This document shows, in pieces, positions 6,631 to 15,271 of a DNA stretch of 17,660 nucleotides. Made by a program: the position numbers and the translations under genes. Numbering within the stretch: position 1 is the stretch's first letter; each line of letters opens with the position of its first letter. A model generated the notes under the pieces. It was not told where the DNA came from, searched no databases, and saw nothing but the letters and a program-made list of their open reading frames with translations. Source of the stretch: CAZXVW01 sp964644025 (GTDB taxonomy: Bacteria > Acidobacteriota > Terriglobia > Bryobacterales > Bryobacteraceae); NCBI GenBank assembly GCA_964644025.1, contig CAZXVW010000076.1, forward strand, positions 1-17,660. Direction: 5' to 3'.

Positions 6631-7883
6631 AGCCTCTACGAATCATTGTCGTCCTGATGGATCCGCCGCTGCCGTTCGGCAAAGCCGCGGCACGCTGGTA
6701 CTACGTTTTGTTGCGCGAGTTAGTTGCGCGGGGACACGAGGTCACGGCGTTCATTGGATGCGAGGGCGCCGATGAAATCGCGGCCACGGAAGAACTATTG
6801 CCCCGCCCTCGGTATGATTTGCGCTACTACCCGGTGCGCCGTGGTGGCGGACTGGCGGCGAAGCTGGCAAGTATCCGGCGTCCGTACTCCTACTTGTTTC
6901 GGGATGGCTTTCGCCGCGATCTTGGCCGGGAACTAGCGTCTGGGTTCGATGTGCTGCATCTGGAGCAACTTTGGAGCGGCTGGGCCGGCCGGGGATACGA
7001 GCACAAGTCGCTGCTGAATGTGCATTATTCACTGGCGGTGGATCAGGAGGGCTACACGCCCGCTTCACTGCGGGACCGATTACTGTGGCGACGGGCTTAC
7101 CAGGCAGAACGTTATCTCCTGCAGCGTTATCCCCGGATTCGCACTCTGACACCACGCCTCAGCGCGCTGGCGCGGAAGGCGAATCCCGACGCGGAAATCC
7201 ACACCGTGCCCCTCGGCATCGATGCCAGTCTGTATCCGTTCCTCTGCAGCCCGCGTGCCAATGGGGTGCCGCCGACGATCGGCCTGGTAGGTTCTTTCAA
7301 CTGGATACCATCGCAGCGGGCGGGTCACCGGTTGCTGACCCGGTTGTGGCCGGCGATTCAGCAAGCCATGCCGGCCGCCCGGCTGATGATGATTGGACAC
7401 GCCGCCCGTTCCGTGTTTCGGGAATACACGGATTGGCCCGGCGTCACAATCCTCGAAGATGTGCCTGACATCGTGCCCTACTTCACTCAGCTCGACGTGC
7501 TGCTCTACGCGCCGCCTCGGGGAACGGGCATGAAAGTCAAAATCCTGGAAGCGTTCGCCCTCGGCGTTCCGGTGGTGACGAACTCGGAAGGAGCCGAAGG
7601 CCTGCCCATCCAGGACGGTTTCAACGCCGCCTTGGCGGAGGACGACAAGGGGCTCGTAGAGCGGGCCATTCACTTGCTTCGAAATTCGGACCGCGGCCGG
7701 GCCCAGGCACTCGCTGCCCGCCAGGTGTTGCAGTATTATTGCGCTCCCGCCTCCGTGACGGAGGCGGTGGAACGGCTCTATCACCGGATCGCGGAGGCGC
7801 GCCCCGTGCAGCGAAAGATGCACGCGTTCGCCCCGCGCATCATTCCGCCGGTGGCGTCCAATGCGAGGCCACAGTGCGGGTAG
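6627..7883 (+). CDS. GT-B glycosyltransferase, divergent GT4-like type with an altered E-x7-E motif
   Basis: The protein has 418 residues if it starts at GTG 6627, which makes a four-base GTGA overlap with the previous stop. An ATG at 6615 in the same frame is an alternative, adding four residues; neither has a good ribosome site. The N-terminal domain begins LRIIVVLMDPPLPFG. The C-terminal domain has GLVGSFNWIPSQ (219-230), MIGHAAR (255-261), LEDVPDIVPYF (276-286), YAPPRGTGMKVKILEAFALG (294-313) and EGAEGL (321-326). E308 is the second Glu of the motif; the first is replaced by Thr300. The GTGxKxKxLEA pattern is known in a GT4 subfamily found in polysaccharide clusters (I recall TIGR03087-type enzymes), so the change is probably a subfamily trait and not damage. 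Donor unknown. Confidence 0.88.
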   Translation: MKPLRIIVVLMDPPLPFGKAAARWYYVLLRELVARGHEVTAFIGCEGADEIAATEELLPRPRYDLRYYPVRRGGGLAAKLASIRRPYSYLFRDGFRRDLGRELASGFDVLHLEQLWSGWAGRGYEHKSLLNVHYSLAVDQEGYTPASLRDRLLWRRAYQAERYLLQRYPRIRTLTPRLSALARKANPDAEIHTVPLGIDASLYPFLCSPRANGVPPTIGLVGSFNWIPSQRAGHRLLTRLWPAIQQAMPAARLMMIGHAARSVFREYTDWPGVTILEDVPDIVPYFTQLDVLLYAPPRGTGMKVKILEAFALGVPVVTNSEGAEGLPIQDGFNAALAEDDKGLVERAIHLLRNSDRGRAQALAARQVLQYYCAPASVTEAVERLYHRIAEARPVQRKMHAFAPRIIPPVASNARPQCG

Positions 7884-9049
7884 GATTCAATGCCAGGTTG
7901 CTGGCGGAGCCGAGTCTTCGGGGCTGGAACCGGTACACGGTGAACTTGATGGCCGGTCTGATGGAGGCGGGCGTCCAGTTATTCCTGTATTCGGATGCTC
8001 CGATTCACGACGTGCATTTACGGCGGCTGCGGAGCGGCCGGTATTCCTTACGAGTAGCGCCTCCGATGACCTACCTGAAATGGGAGCAGTGGTGGCTGCC
8101 GCAGGCGTGCGCGGTGGACGGCGTGGACGTGTTTCACGCCACGTTTCATTTCGGGCTGCCGTGGCGGTCACCGGCGCCGGCGGTCCTAACGCTGCACGAT
8201 GCCATTGACGCGGCGCCCGGCGCGGCCCATCGTTGGCAGCCGGGGTGCTGGAGACCGGCGGCGCTGCGCAGTGCGCTCAGCAGTTGGATCGCCCGCCGGC
8301 GGGCCGTCCACATCATCACGGTCAGCAACTATTCGAAGCGTGACCTCATCAACCGGTTCGGGATTCACCCGGAAAAGATCACCGTGATTTTCAACGCGGC
8401 TGACCCGGGGTTCGAGGAGCCTGTCACCAGCGGGCAGAAGCAGGAGACGCTCCGCCGCTACCGGGTGCGGCGGCCATACTTCTATTACCTGGGCGGGTGG
8501 GAAGCGCGGAAGAACATCCCTTTCCTGCTGCGAGCGTTTGCCACGGCGCAGGCGCCCGGGGCTGAACTGGTGTTGGCGGGGGGCAAGGAGAGCGAGATTG
8601 CCATGCTGCGCCGGATGGCGGAAGCCATGGGCATTGCCGAGCGGGTCAGGTTGCTGGGCCGGATTGAGGACAAACACGCGGCGGCGCTCTATGCGGATGC
8701 TCTCTGTTTCGTGTATCCGAGCGAATACGAAGGCTTCGGCCTCCAGCTTTGCGAAGCCATGGTGACAGGCTGTCCGGTGCTGGCGGCGCGGCGCACGTCA
8801 CTGCCGGAGATTCTGGGTGACGGCGGGGAAACTTTTGAACTCGGCGATCCCAGAGAGCTGGCCACGTTGCTCGGACGAGTGGCGGGGGATGAGGGATACC
8901 GGGCGGAACTGGTTGTCCGGGCGAAACGGCGGGCGGCTCATTTTTCATGGCGGCGGACAGTGATGGAAACGTTGGACATTTACGCCAAGGTGACCGGGCT
9001 TGACACCCGGCGATTTTCTTTCGGATGGAGGCATGGCGAGGCGACGTGA
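7874..9049 (+). CDS. GT4-like (GT-B) glycosyltransferase, mannosyltransferase-like architecture
   Basis: The protein has 391 residues starting at GTG 7874 (MRVGFNARLL). GAGG six bases upstream supports this start, although the frame stays open farther upstream. It overlaps the previous gene by 10 bases. Motifs: RGWNRYTVNL (16-25), WEQWWLP (70-76), FHATFHFG (87-94), TLHDAID (106-112), TVSNYSKRDL (149-158). In the C-terminal domain: YLGGWEARKN (205-214), LAGGKE (234-239) and E-x7-E at E286 and E294 (EGFGLQLCE), followed by SLPEILGDGG (309-318). This layout is common among O-antigen mannosyl- and rhamnosyltransferases, but the sugar is not determined by these motifs. Confidence 0.9.
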   Translation: MRVGFNARLLAEPSLRGWNRYTVNLMAGLMEAGVQLFLYSDAPIHDVHLRRLRSGRYSLRVAPPMTYLKWEQWWLPQACAVDGVDVFHATFHFGLPWRSPAPAVLTLHDAIDAAPGAAHRWQPGCWRPAALRSALSSWIARRRAVHIITVSNYSKRDLINRFGIHPEKITVIFNAADPGFEEPVTSGQKQETLRRYRVRRPYFYYLGGWEARKNIPFLLRAFATAQAPGAELVLAGGKESEIAMLRRMAEAMGIAERVRLLGRIEDKHAAALYADALCFVYPSEYEGFGLQLCEAMVTGCPVLAARRTSLPEILGDGGETFELGDPRELATLLGRVAGDEGYRAELVVRAKRRAAHFSWRRTVMETLDIYAKVTGLDTRRFSFGWRHGEAT

Positions 9050-10551
9050 GCAGGACGCGGAGGAGCACATGGACAGCGGCCAGCGGACTGACATTCACGG
9101 CCATTACGATGATGCTGGGGTTCGTGGCGACCCCGCTGTTGCTTCGCTGGCTAGGCGCCGAGCGTTTCGGGTCTTTCCGGGTGCTATCGGAGTGGCTGGG
9201 CAACCTGACCATGCTGGAGTTCGGGCTCACCGGGTCGATCCTGGCGTTGTTGGCCCCGGCGGTCGCCCGGCGGGACGAACAGGAAATCCGCGGGTGGCTG
9301 TCGGCCGCGATTCGCTCGTACTTCCGGGTGGACCTGGCTATCGCGGCAGCCGGCATCGCTCTGATTGTAGTGCTGCCCCGGCTGATGCCTCCGGAGGAGG
9401 TGAGCAAAGGCGAGTTGCGGGTCTCGGCGGTGATCTTGCTGTTCGGTCTTTGCCTGCTGCCGTTAAGCGTGTTCAAAGGGCTAATGGAAACCGAGCAGCG
9501 CGGTTACCTGGTGAACGCCATGTTGGTCGCCCAGGCGGGTTTGACCGTGGCGGCGACGCTTGGAGCGGCCCGCGTGGGCTGGGGCCTGGTCGGACAGAGT
9601 GCGGCGACGGTGGCGTCCCGGCTGCCGGCGCTACTGATTCTTACGGTCTTGGGCACGCGGCAATTCCGGCGCTTCTGGCAGGTCAAACCGAAACGGGAAA
9701 ACCTGAAGCAGTTACGGCGGCTGAACATCGATACTTTCAGCTACGCCATGACCGGGCGCCTCAGCCTCTGGTGCGACAACATGATGATCCATTGGGGGCT
9801 GGGAGCGCTGGCGGTGGCCCCGTTTCTGCTCACGCAGCGACTGGCGATCATCGTCCGCTCCCTATTGGGCACGGTGGGAACTTCAACGTGGGCAGGGCTG
9901 ATCGAGCTGCGTTCTCACGGACAAATGGACCTGTTCCGGCGCCGCTTCATCGAACTGAACCGCATGGTAAGCGCCCTGGGATTGATCGTACTGGGCACGA
10001 TTGCCGCTTACAACTTTCATTTCACGAGCCGTTGGGTGGGGGGCGAGAACTTCGCCGGCGAAGGCGTCAGTCTGCTGGCCTGTTTGACTACGTGGCTGGT
10101 GGCCATAGTCGAGATGTGGACTTGGCCCATCACCTCGACCGGCAATGCCAGAGCTGTCATCCGGCCGGCGGCCCTCTCCACTGGAGTGAACCTGGTGGTC
10201 GGCATCGCGGGCACGGTGACCCTAGGCGCCATCGGCCCGCTCCTGGGAACGCTGGTCGCGTATTCGAGCATCAATCTGTGGGCTGTGCCGCGGGTTTCGA
10301 AGCGATTGTTCGGGACCTCCACCGCCAGTTTGTGGCGTGCGGCTTTCGAGCCGCTTCGCTGGGCGCTTCCTTTCATCGCCTTTGTTTGGTGGGTGGCGCG
10401 GTCGCATGTTCCGTCCGGGTGGTTCATGCTGCTGGCGGAGATGAGTCTCTGCGGTTTGTTGGGGCTGCTGCTGTGGTGGATCTTCGATCTCACTCCCGCT
10501 GGCCGGAAAGAATGGGTGGGCCGCATGTCGCTGGCCTTTGACCGGGGATGA
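9046..10551 (+). CDS. Wzx-like polysaccharide repeat-unit flippase (MOP superfamily)
   Basis: The 501-residue protein is hydrophobic, with about 12 membrane segments. The first is near 15-35 (LTFTAITMMLGFVATPLLLRW), followed by the RWLGAERFG turn seen early in many polysaccharide transporters of the MOP/PST family. Others lie around 53-70, 97-112, 127-145, 156-175, 180-202, 246-265, 306-322, 342-361, 378-397, 437-450 and 459-479. The role inferred from family and context is moving undecaprenyl-linked repeat units to the periplasmic side. GTG 9046 overlaps the previous stop (GTGA) and has GAGG upstream; an ATG at 9025 is a less likely in-frame alternative. A 513-codon frame shifted by one base covers almost the whole gene, but its Gly/Arg-rich translation looks like a GC-rich shadow. 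Confidence 0.85.
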   Translation: MSRTRRSTWTAASGLTFTAITMMLGFVATPLLLRWLGAERFGSFRVLSEWLGNLTMLEFGLTGSILALLAPAVARRDEQEIRGWLSAAIRSYFRVDLAIAAAGIALIVVLPRLMPPEEVSKGELRVSAVILLFGLCLLPLSVFKGLMETEQRGYLVNAMLVAQAGLTVAATLGAARVGWGLVGQSAATVASRLPALLILTVLGTRQFRRFWQVKPKRENLKQLRRLNIDTFSYAMTGRLSLWCDNMMIHWGLGALAVAPFLLTQRLAIIVRSLLGTVGTSTWAGLIELRSHGQMDLFRRRFIELNRMVSALGLIVLGTIAAYNFHFTSRWVGGENFAGEGVSLLACLTTWLVAIVEMWTWPITSTGNARAVIRPAALSTGVNLVVGIAGTVTLGAIGPLLGTLVAYSSINLWAVPRVSKRLFGTSTASLWRAAFEPLRWALPFIAFVWWVARSHVPSGWFMLLAEMSLCGLLGLLLWWIFDLTPAGRKEWVGRMSLAFDRG

Positions 10552-10562
10552 GGGACGCCCGC

Positions 10563-11573
10563 ATGTCGAGCCTGACAGCTTCTGTGTTGATTCCCAGCTT
10601 CGGGCGGCCGGCCAGCTTGGCCAAGTGCCTCGCCTCGCTCCAGCACCAGACCGTTCCACCGCGGCAGGTGATCCTGGTGTGGCAGAAGCAGGACACGCCA
10701 ACGCGAGACCTGGCCGAAAGCTGCCGCGCCGGTTTCGAGGGCGTCCTTGAAGTGGTTCACTGTGACATTCGCGGAGTAGTGCCGGCCGAGAACCGTGCTC
10801 TGGCTGCAGCAACGAGTGATATTGTTCTGCTGATTGACGACGATGCCATCGCACCATCCGACTGGATCGAACGGCACCTGATACATTACGGAGATCCCAC
10901 GGTTGGCGCGGTCGGCGGCCCCGCGGACAATTTCCACCCGGATGGAAAGCCCTTTCCCAAGCAGACACGGTGCCCGGTGGGTCAACTGGCATGGTTCGGC
11001 AAGCTTCACGGAAACATGTACGACCACGTGCCCGCGTGGCGCTCACGTTCCCCGGCGGCGGTGGACCACTTGGTCGGCTATAACCTGAGCTTGCGGCGCC
11101 AGGCGTTCGACAGATTCGAAGAGAGCTTGAAACCGTACTGGCAAATGTTTGAGCTGGACGCCTGTTTGCAGGTGAAAGCCCGGGGCTACCGCGTGTTGTT
11201 CGACTACGCGAACGTGGTCGAACACCACCCCACCAATACCGCCTACGCGGGAGGGCGCGACGGCGATCTCATGGTGAAGATCTACAACGGCGCTTACAAC
11301 TACGCCTGCGTGCTCGGTAAGCACTCCCCATGGTATCTCGCTTTCCCGCGACTGGCCTTCCTGTTGGCGGCCGGCTCAGTCAGCAGCCCGGGTCTGCTGG
11401 GCGCGTTGGTGGCTGCGCGGCGGTTCGGGCGTCCCATCCGGGAAGCGAGGATCTTGCAGAAGACGTGGCGCCATCACATTGCCGGATGGCGGGCCGGCCG
11501 GGCGTGCCGCCGGTCCCAGCGGAGAATCCGGCGGGACGCTCACCCGGTTCCGGAGTCCCTGGAGGTTTCCTAA
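10563..11573 (+). CDS. GT2-like (GT-A) glycosyltransferase
   Basis: This 336-residue protein is the only GT-A-fold glycosyltransferase in the cluster. It has the usual N-terminus (ASVLIPSFGRP, 6-16), the metal- and donor-binding acidic motif LLIDDDA (89-95), WIERH (101-105) and an ELDA site at 197-200 with G..YRV following, where the catalytic base normally sits. Residues 258-285 are hydrophobic and may be one membrane-associated segment. The ATG at 10563 is chosen because AGGGA lies about 8 bases upstream. An ATG at 10548 overlaps the flippase stop (ATGA) in the same frame and would add five residues. It probably adds one residue of the repeat unit; donor unknown. Confidence 0.88.
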   Translation: MSSLTASVLIPSFGRPASLAKCLASLQHQTVPPRQVILVWQKQDTPTRDLAESCRAGFEGVLEVVHCDIRGVVPAENRALAAATSDIVLLIDDDAIAPSDWIERHLIHYGDPTVGAVGGPADNFHPDGKPFPKQTRCPVGQLAWFGKLHGNMYDHVPAWRSRSPAAVDHLVGYNLSLRRQAFDRFEESLKPYWQMFELDACLQVKARGYRVLFDYANVVEHHPTNTAYAGGRDGDLMVKIYNGAYNYACVLGKHSPWYLAFPRLAFLLAAGSVSSPGLLGALVAARRFGRPIREARILQKTWRHHIAGWRAGRACRRSQRRIRRDAHPVPESLEVS

Positions 11574-11576
11574 GTA

Positions 11577-12728
11577 ATGTCACTGCGTGTATTAAGCATC
11601 GGCCACTCGTATGTGGTCGGAGCTAACCGGGCATTGATGCGCGAAGTAGCCCGGGATCCGCGGCTGGAAGTGACCGTCGCGGGCCCGGCGTTTTTTCACG
11701 GGGACTTACGGCCGGTGTGCTTCGAGCCCGAGCCGCCGGGATCCCAGTTGAGTACGTGCCGCGTCCCTGCCCGCTGGACCAGCCGGATCCATGTCTTCCG
11801 CTACTCCCACCACTGCCTGGAAGAGCTGTTGCGAAATGGCCGGTTCGATGTAGTCCACGCCTGGGAGGAACCTTACATATACGCCGGATATCAGATCGCC
11901 ACCGCGATGAATGGTAGCCGGGCCCGGTTCTGTTTTCGAACGGCACAGAGCTATGTGAAGTGGTATCCGCCCCCGTTCTCAGTCTTTGAACGAACCGGGC
12001 TGAAACGTGCTCAGGGTTGGATCGCCGGGGCGAATCTCGTATACAAAGCGATGCTCCAGCGTGGCTATCCGGAGCGTCGCGGCCGGGTCTTGACCCTGGC
12101 AGTGGACACCTCGGTTTTCCGGCCGCTCTCGTCCGCCGAACGTTCGAGTGTCCTGCTGGAGTTGGGGCTTACGCCGCCCGTCGTAGGATTCGTCGGCCGC
12201 TTCACAGAGGCGAAAGGCCTGGATGTTTTGCTGCGAGCCATGGAGCAGGTGAAGCGGAGTTCGGACTGGAGTCTGTTGTTGCTCGGCAGCGGGGAGTATG
12301 GGCGAAGGATACGTGCGTGGGCCGCCAACCGCGGCTGGAGCCGCCGGGTGTGCCTCCGGCTCGTGAAGCACGACGAGGTACCGCGCTACCTGGGGGCGAT
12401 GGACTTGCTCGTGGCACCCAGCCAGACGCGGCGAAATTGGCGGGAGCAGTTCGGCCGAATGCTGATCGAAGCCTTCGCCTGTGGTGTTCCGGTGATCGGT
12501 AGCGACTCGGGCGAGATCCCCCACGTGATCGGTGACGCGGGCAGGATTGTGGCCGAGGCCGACGTGGATGGATGGGCCACCGCCATTACGAACCTGCTCA
12601 GAGATCCGGCCGCCCGGGCCGAGTTCGCAGCGCGGGGATTAGAGCGGGTGCAGCGCTACTCGGTGACGAGCGTGGCACAGCAATATCGAGATTACTTTCA
12701 ATGGCTGCGCGACCAACCACTGTCGTAA
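11577..12728 (+). CDS. GT4-like (GT-B) glycosyltransferase
   Basis: This 383-residue protein starts MSLRVLSIGHSYVVGANRAL, with GGAGG 11 bases before the ATG. The N-terminal domain has DVVHAWEEPYIYAGYQ (91-106) and FRTAQSYVK (120-128). The C-terminal domain has GFVGRFTEAKGLDVLL (204-219), LLGSGEYG (235-242) and E-x7-E at E290 and E298 (EQFGRMLIE), then GVPVIGSDSGEIPHVIG (303-319). The motifs are complete. It starts three bases after the GT2 gene's stop and overlaps the next gene by 28 bases. Confidence 0.9.
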   Translation: MSLRVLSIGHSYVVGANRALMREVARDPRLEVTVAGPAFFHGDLRPVCFEPEPPGSQLSTCRVPARWTSRIHVFRYSHHCLEELLRNGRFDVVHAWEEPYIYAGYQIATAMNGSRARFCFRTAQSYVKWYPPPFSVFERTGLKRAQGWIAGANLVYKAMLQRGYPERRGRVLTLAVDTSVFRPLSSAERSSVLLELGLTPPVVGFVGRFTEAKGLDVLLRAMEQVKRSSDWSLLLLGSGEYGRRIRAWAANRGWSRRVCLRLVKHDEVPRYLGAMDLLVAPSQTRRNWREQFGRMLIEAFACGVPVIGSDSGEIPHVIGDAGRIVAEADVDGWATAITNLLRDPAARAEFAARGLERVQRYSVTSVAQQYRDYFQWLRDQPLS

Positions 12729-13918
12729 GTGAGGATGACCGCGTCACGAGAGCCTCTCCATTTCGGGTCGCGCTCATCAGTGATCTGGCGGAGGAAAACT
12801 GGCCCAGCATGGACCTGGTGGCCGAGATGTTGCTTGCGTGTTTGGAACGAGACTACTCCGGCCAGGTCCGTCCGGTAAGGTTCCGGCCGCTGCTGAAGCG
12901 GCGGTTCACCCGGCTGGCAGCGTGGCGGAACAACCGCCTGGTGTTCAATACCGACCGGCTGATAAACCGGTTCTGGGATTGTCCAAGGGCGGTCCGCCGG
13001 CTGAGGGCGGAATTCGATCTCTTCCACGTGGTAGACCATTCCTATTCACAGTTGGTCCACGAGTTGCCGGCATCACGAACGGTGGTGACCTGCCACGACT
13101 TGGATACGTTTCAGTGCCTGTTGGAGCCCGCGGCAAACCCGCGCCCGCGCTTGTTCCGCGCGATGACGCGACGGATCCTTGATGGCTTCCGCCGAGCGGG
13201 GCACGTTGTATGTGTCAGTGAAGCGACCCGGCGCGCGCTGCTCCGGTATGAGCTGGTTCGGGCCGATCGAATCACGGTGGTGCCAAACGGGGTTGCTCCG
13301 GAATGCACGCCGCGTCCGGATCAGGCGGCCGGCGCGCGGCTTGACTCGTTGTTAGGAAGACCAGACGGCGCCGGTCCGGAGTTGCTCCACGTAGGGAGTA
13401 CGATCCCGCGGAAACGGATCGATGTGCTGCTCCGGGTTCTCGCGAAGGTACGCACGGGATTTCCTGGCGTCCGGCTGTTGCGGGCCGGCGGCCGGCTGAC
13501 AGCGGAGCAGCGTAGGTTGGCGGAGGAGCTGGGCCTGACGGGCGCGATTGAGGAACTGCCGTTTCTCGACCGCCGGGAACTGGCGGCATTGTATCGCCGC
13601 GCGTGGCTGCTGCTGCAGCCGTCCGCAGCGGAAGGGTTCGGGTTACCGGTCGCCGAGGCCCAATCGTGCGGCACTCCGGTGGTGGCCAGCGACCTGCCGG
13701 TGATGCGCGAAGTTGGCGGGCCGGCCGCCGCTTATTGTCCGGTGGCTGACGTTGGCGCCTGGACTGAAATCGTGACGTCAATGTTGACCGAACGCCGGAG
13801 ACGGCCGCTGGAATGGAACGCGCGGCGGCGGGCTGGGATCCGCCATGCCGCCCGGTTTAGTTGGCCGGAGACGACCCGGCAGATGGTGGCCATTTATCAA
13901 CGCCTGCTTGCAGGCTGA
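12701..13918 (+). CDS. GT4-like (GT-B) glycosyltransferase
   Basis: This 405-residue protein has an N-terminal domain with FRVALISDLAEENWPSMD (21-38), DLFHVVDHSYS (106-116), TCHDLDTF (130-137) and CVSEATRRAL (171-180). The C-terminal domain has VVPNGV (193-198), HVGSTIPRKRIDVLL (230-244) and E-x7-E at E311 and E319 (EGFGLPVAE), then CGTPVVASDLPVMREVGG (323-340). ATG 12701 is the only start codon near the conserved fold and overlaps the previous gene by 28 bases, the largest overlap in the cluster. It has no obvious ribosome site, so translation may depend on the upstream gene. Residues 1-19 look like a variable leader before the first beta strand. Confidence 0.88.
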   Translation: MAARPTTVVSEDDRVTRASPFRVALISDLAEENWPSMDLVAEMLLACLERDYSGQVRPVRFRPLLKRRFTRLAAWRNNRLVFNTDRLINRFWDCPRAVRRLRAEFDLFHVVDHSYSQLVHELPASRTVVTCHDLDTFQCLLEPAANPRPRLFRAMTRRILDGFRRAGHVVCVSEATRRALLRYELVRADRITVVPNGVAPECTPRPDQAAGARLDSLLGRPDGAGPELLHVGSTIPRKRIDVLLRVLAKVRTGFPGVRLLRAGGRLTAEQRRLAEELGLTGAIEELPFLDRRELAALYRRAWLLLQPSAAEGFGLPVAEAQSCGTPVVASDLPVMREVGGPAAAYCPVADVGAWTEIVTSMLTERRRRPLEWNARRRAGIRHAARFSWPETTRQMVAIYQRLLAG

Positions 13919-13955
13919 TAGAACCCGGCAGGCCGATTACGAACTGGAGGGGAGC

Positions 13956-15161
13956 ATGCACAGATCTTTCGGACTGCAGTCCCGCGCCCCGGCGCCAACC
14001 GGCCGCCGGCTGCGCGTATTGCAAATCGGCAAGTATTATTCTCCGTACCGGGGCGGTATCGAGACTCACTTGCAGATGCTCGCCGAACGGCTGGATGAGT
14101 ATGTCGATGTAGAAGTGGTCGTCTCGGGGGCTAAGACCACCACAGAATCCGGGCACGTAAACGGGATTCGCGTGACCCGGCTGGGCACCTGGTCCCGGCT
14201 GGCGGGTGCTCCGATCTGTCCGTCGCTTTGGGGGGCGATCCACCGCAGCAACGCTGACATACTCCACATCCATCTGCCGAACCCTCCGGCGGTGCTGGCC
14301 TACCTGGCCAGCCGGGTCCGGAGGCGGCTCGTGCTGACCTACCACAGCGACATCGTGCGGCAGAAGATCCTGGGCAAGCTAGTGAACCCGATCCGCGATC
14401 TGGCCATGAAACAGGCCGCGGCCGTGATCGCTACCTCTCCTCACAGCGTGAACAACTCGCCGATGCTGGCCAGGCACCGCGACCGCTGCGTCGTCATCCC
14501 GTTCGGCGTACCGCTGGATGGCTTCGATCAGTGTGCCGCGGATTCAGTCGCCAAACTCCGGCGGCGTTTCGGACCACGGATGATCTTGGCCGTAGGACGG
14601 CTGATTTACTACAAAGGCTTCGAGTACCTCATTCGGGCGATGCGGGGTCTTGACGCCCACTTGGTCATCGTTGGGGACGGGCCTAAGCACAAGGAACTGA
14701 GGATGCTATCCCGCTCGCTCGGCGTCGCATCTCGGGTTCACCTTGTCGGAAGCGTCGCCGATGTCGTTCCCTATTACCACGCGGCGGATGTCTTTGTGCT
14801 TCCCTCGGTGGCCAACAGCGAGGCCTTTGGCATCGTTCAACTCGAGGCAATGGCGTGCCGGACGCCCGTGGTGAATACACAGCTCGATACCGGCGTACCG
14901 TACGTTTCTCCAGACGGCGTAACCGGCCTGACCGTCTCACCCGCCGACCCGGTCGCCCTGGCCGGCGCTGTTTCACGTCTTCTTTACGATGAAGCCTTGC
15001 GGGCCCGCTTTGCTGCGGCGGCTCGCTTACGCGTGGAGCAGGAGTTCAGTGTGGAGGCGATGGTGAACCGGACCATGCAGGTTTACGAATGGGTCGCGGC
15101 CGGTAGATCAGTGCCCGCTGGCTCCTTGAAACTGGAGCGGCCGGCCGTCGCCGTTCCCTGA
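13956..15161 (+). CDS. GT4-like (GT-B) glycosyltransferase, last of the series
   Basis: This 401-residue protein starts at ATG 13956 behind a strong GGAGGGG ribosome site; the frame stays open upstream but without support. The N-terminal domain has LQIGKYYSPYRGGIETHLQ (22-40), DILHIHLPNP (101-110) and TYHSDIV (128-134). The C-terminal domain has AVGRLIYYKGFEYLI (212-226), IVGDGPKHKEL (238-248) and E-x7-E at E289 and E297 (EAFGIVQLE). The usual AMACG loop reads AMACR here (Arg302), then TPVVNTQLDTGVPYVS (303-318). It is a complete GT-B enzyme of the type common in O-antigen clusters. A 110-base gap follows. Confidence 0.9.
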   Translation: MHRSFGLQSRAPAPTGRRLRVLQIGKYYSPYRGGIETHLQMLAERLDEYVDVEVVVSGAKTTTESGHVNGIRVTRLGTWSRLAGAPICPSLWGAIHRSNADILHIHLPNPPAVLAYLASRVRRRLVLTYHSDIVRQKILGKLVNPIRDLAMKQAAAVIATSPHSVNNSPMLARHRDRCVVIPFGVPLDGFDQCAADSVAKLRRRFGPRMILAVGRLIYYKGFEYLIRAMRGLDAHLVIVGDGPKHKELRMLSRSLGVASRVHLVGSVADVVPYYHAADVFVLPSVANSEAFGIVQLEAMACRTPVVNTQLDTGVPYVSPDGVTGLTVSPADPVALAGAVSRLLYDEALRARFAAAARLRVEQEFSVEAMVNRTMQVYEWVAAGRSVPAGSLKLERPAVAVP

Positions 15162-15220
15162 TACAACGCTGGAGGCAGACTCGCCGGCAGCATTGGTTTT
15201 CTCGCACCAGCCTGTTGCCC

Positions 15221-15236
15221 GTCGCGGAAACGCGGC
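15221..15236 (+). promoter_or_regulatory. GNRA-capped hairpin in the gap before the WecA-like gene
   Basis: GTCGCG (15221-15226) pairs with CGCGGC (15231-15236) with one G-U wobble, around a GAAA tetraloop. This is a classically stable RNA hairpin. No U-run follows, so it is not an evident intrinsic terminator. It lies 35 bases upstream of the WecA-like start and could be a transcript-processing or leader element. The surrounding gap (15162-15271) shows no strong promoter. Confidence 0.35.
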
Positions 15237-15271
15237 AGTCAACTCCTGGAATCACAAAGGCTGAACCGATC

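Noticed and set aside
9000..10541. 513-codon plus-strand frame inside the flippase gene, shifted by one base
   Set aside because: Its translation is Gly/Arg/Pro/His-rich without a fold signature, while the other frame gives a clear membrane transporter. Long shadow frames are expected in GC-rich genes.
10017..11027. 336-codon antisense frame across the flippase and GT2 genes
   Set aside because: It spans two real genes on the other strand, has low-complexity composition and no known motif.
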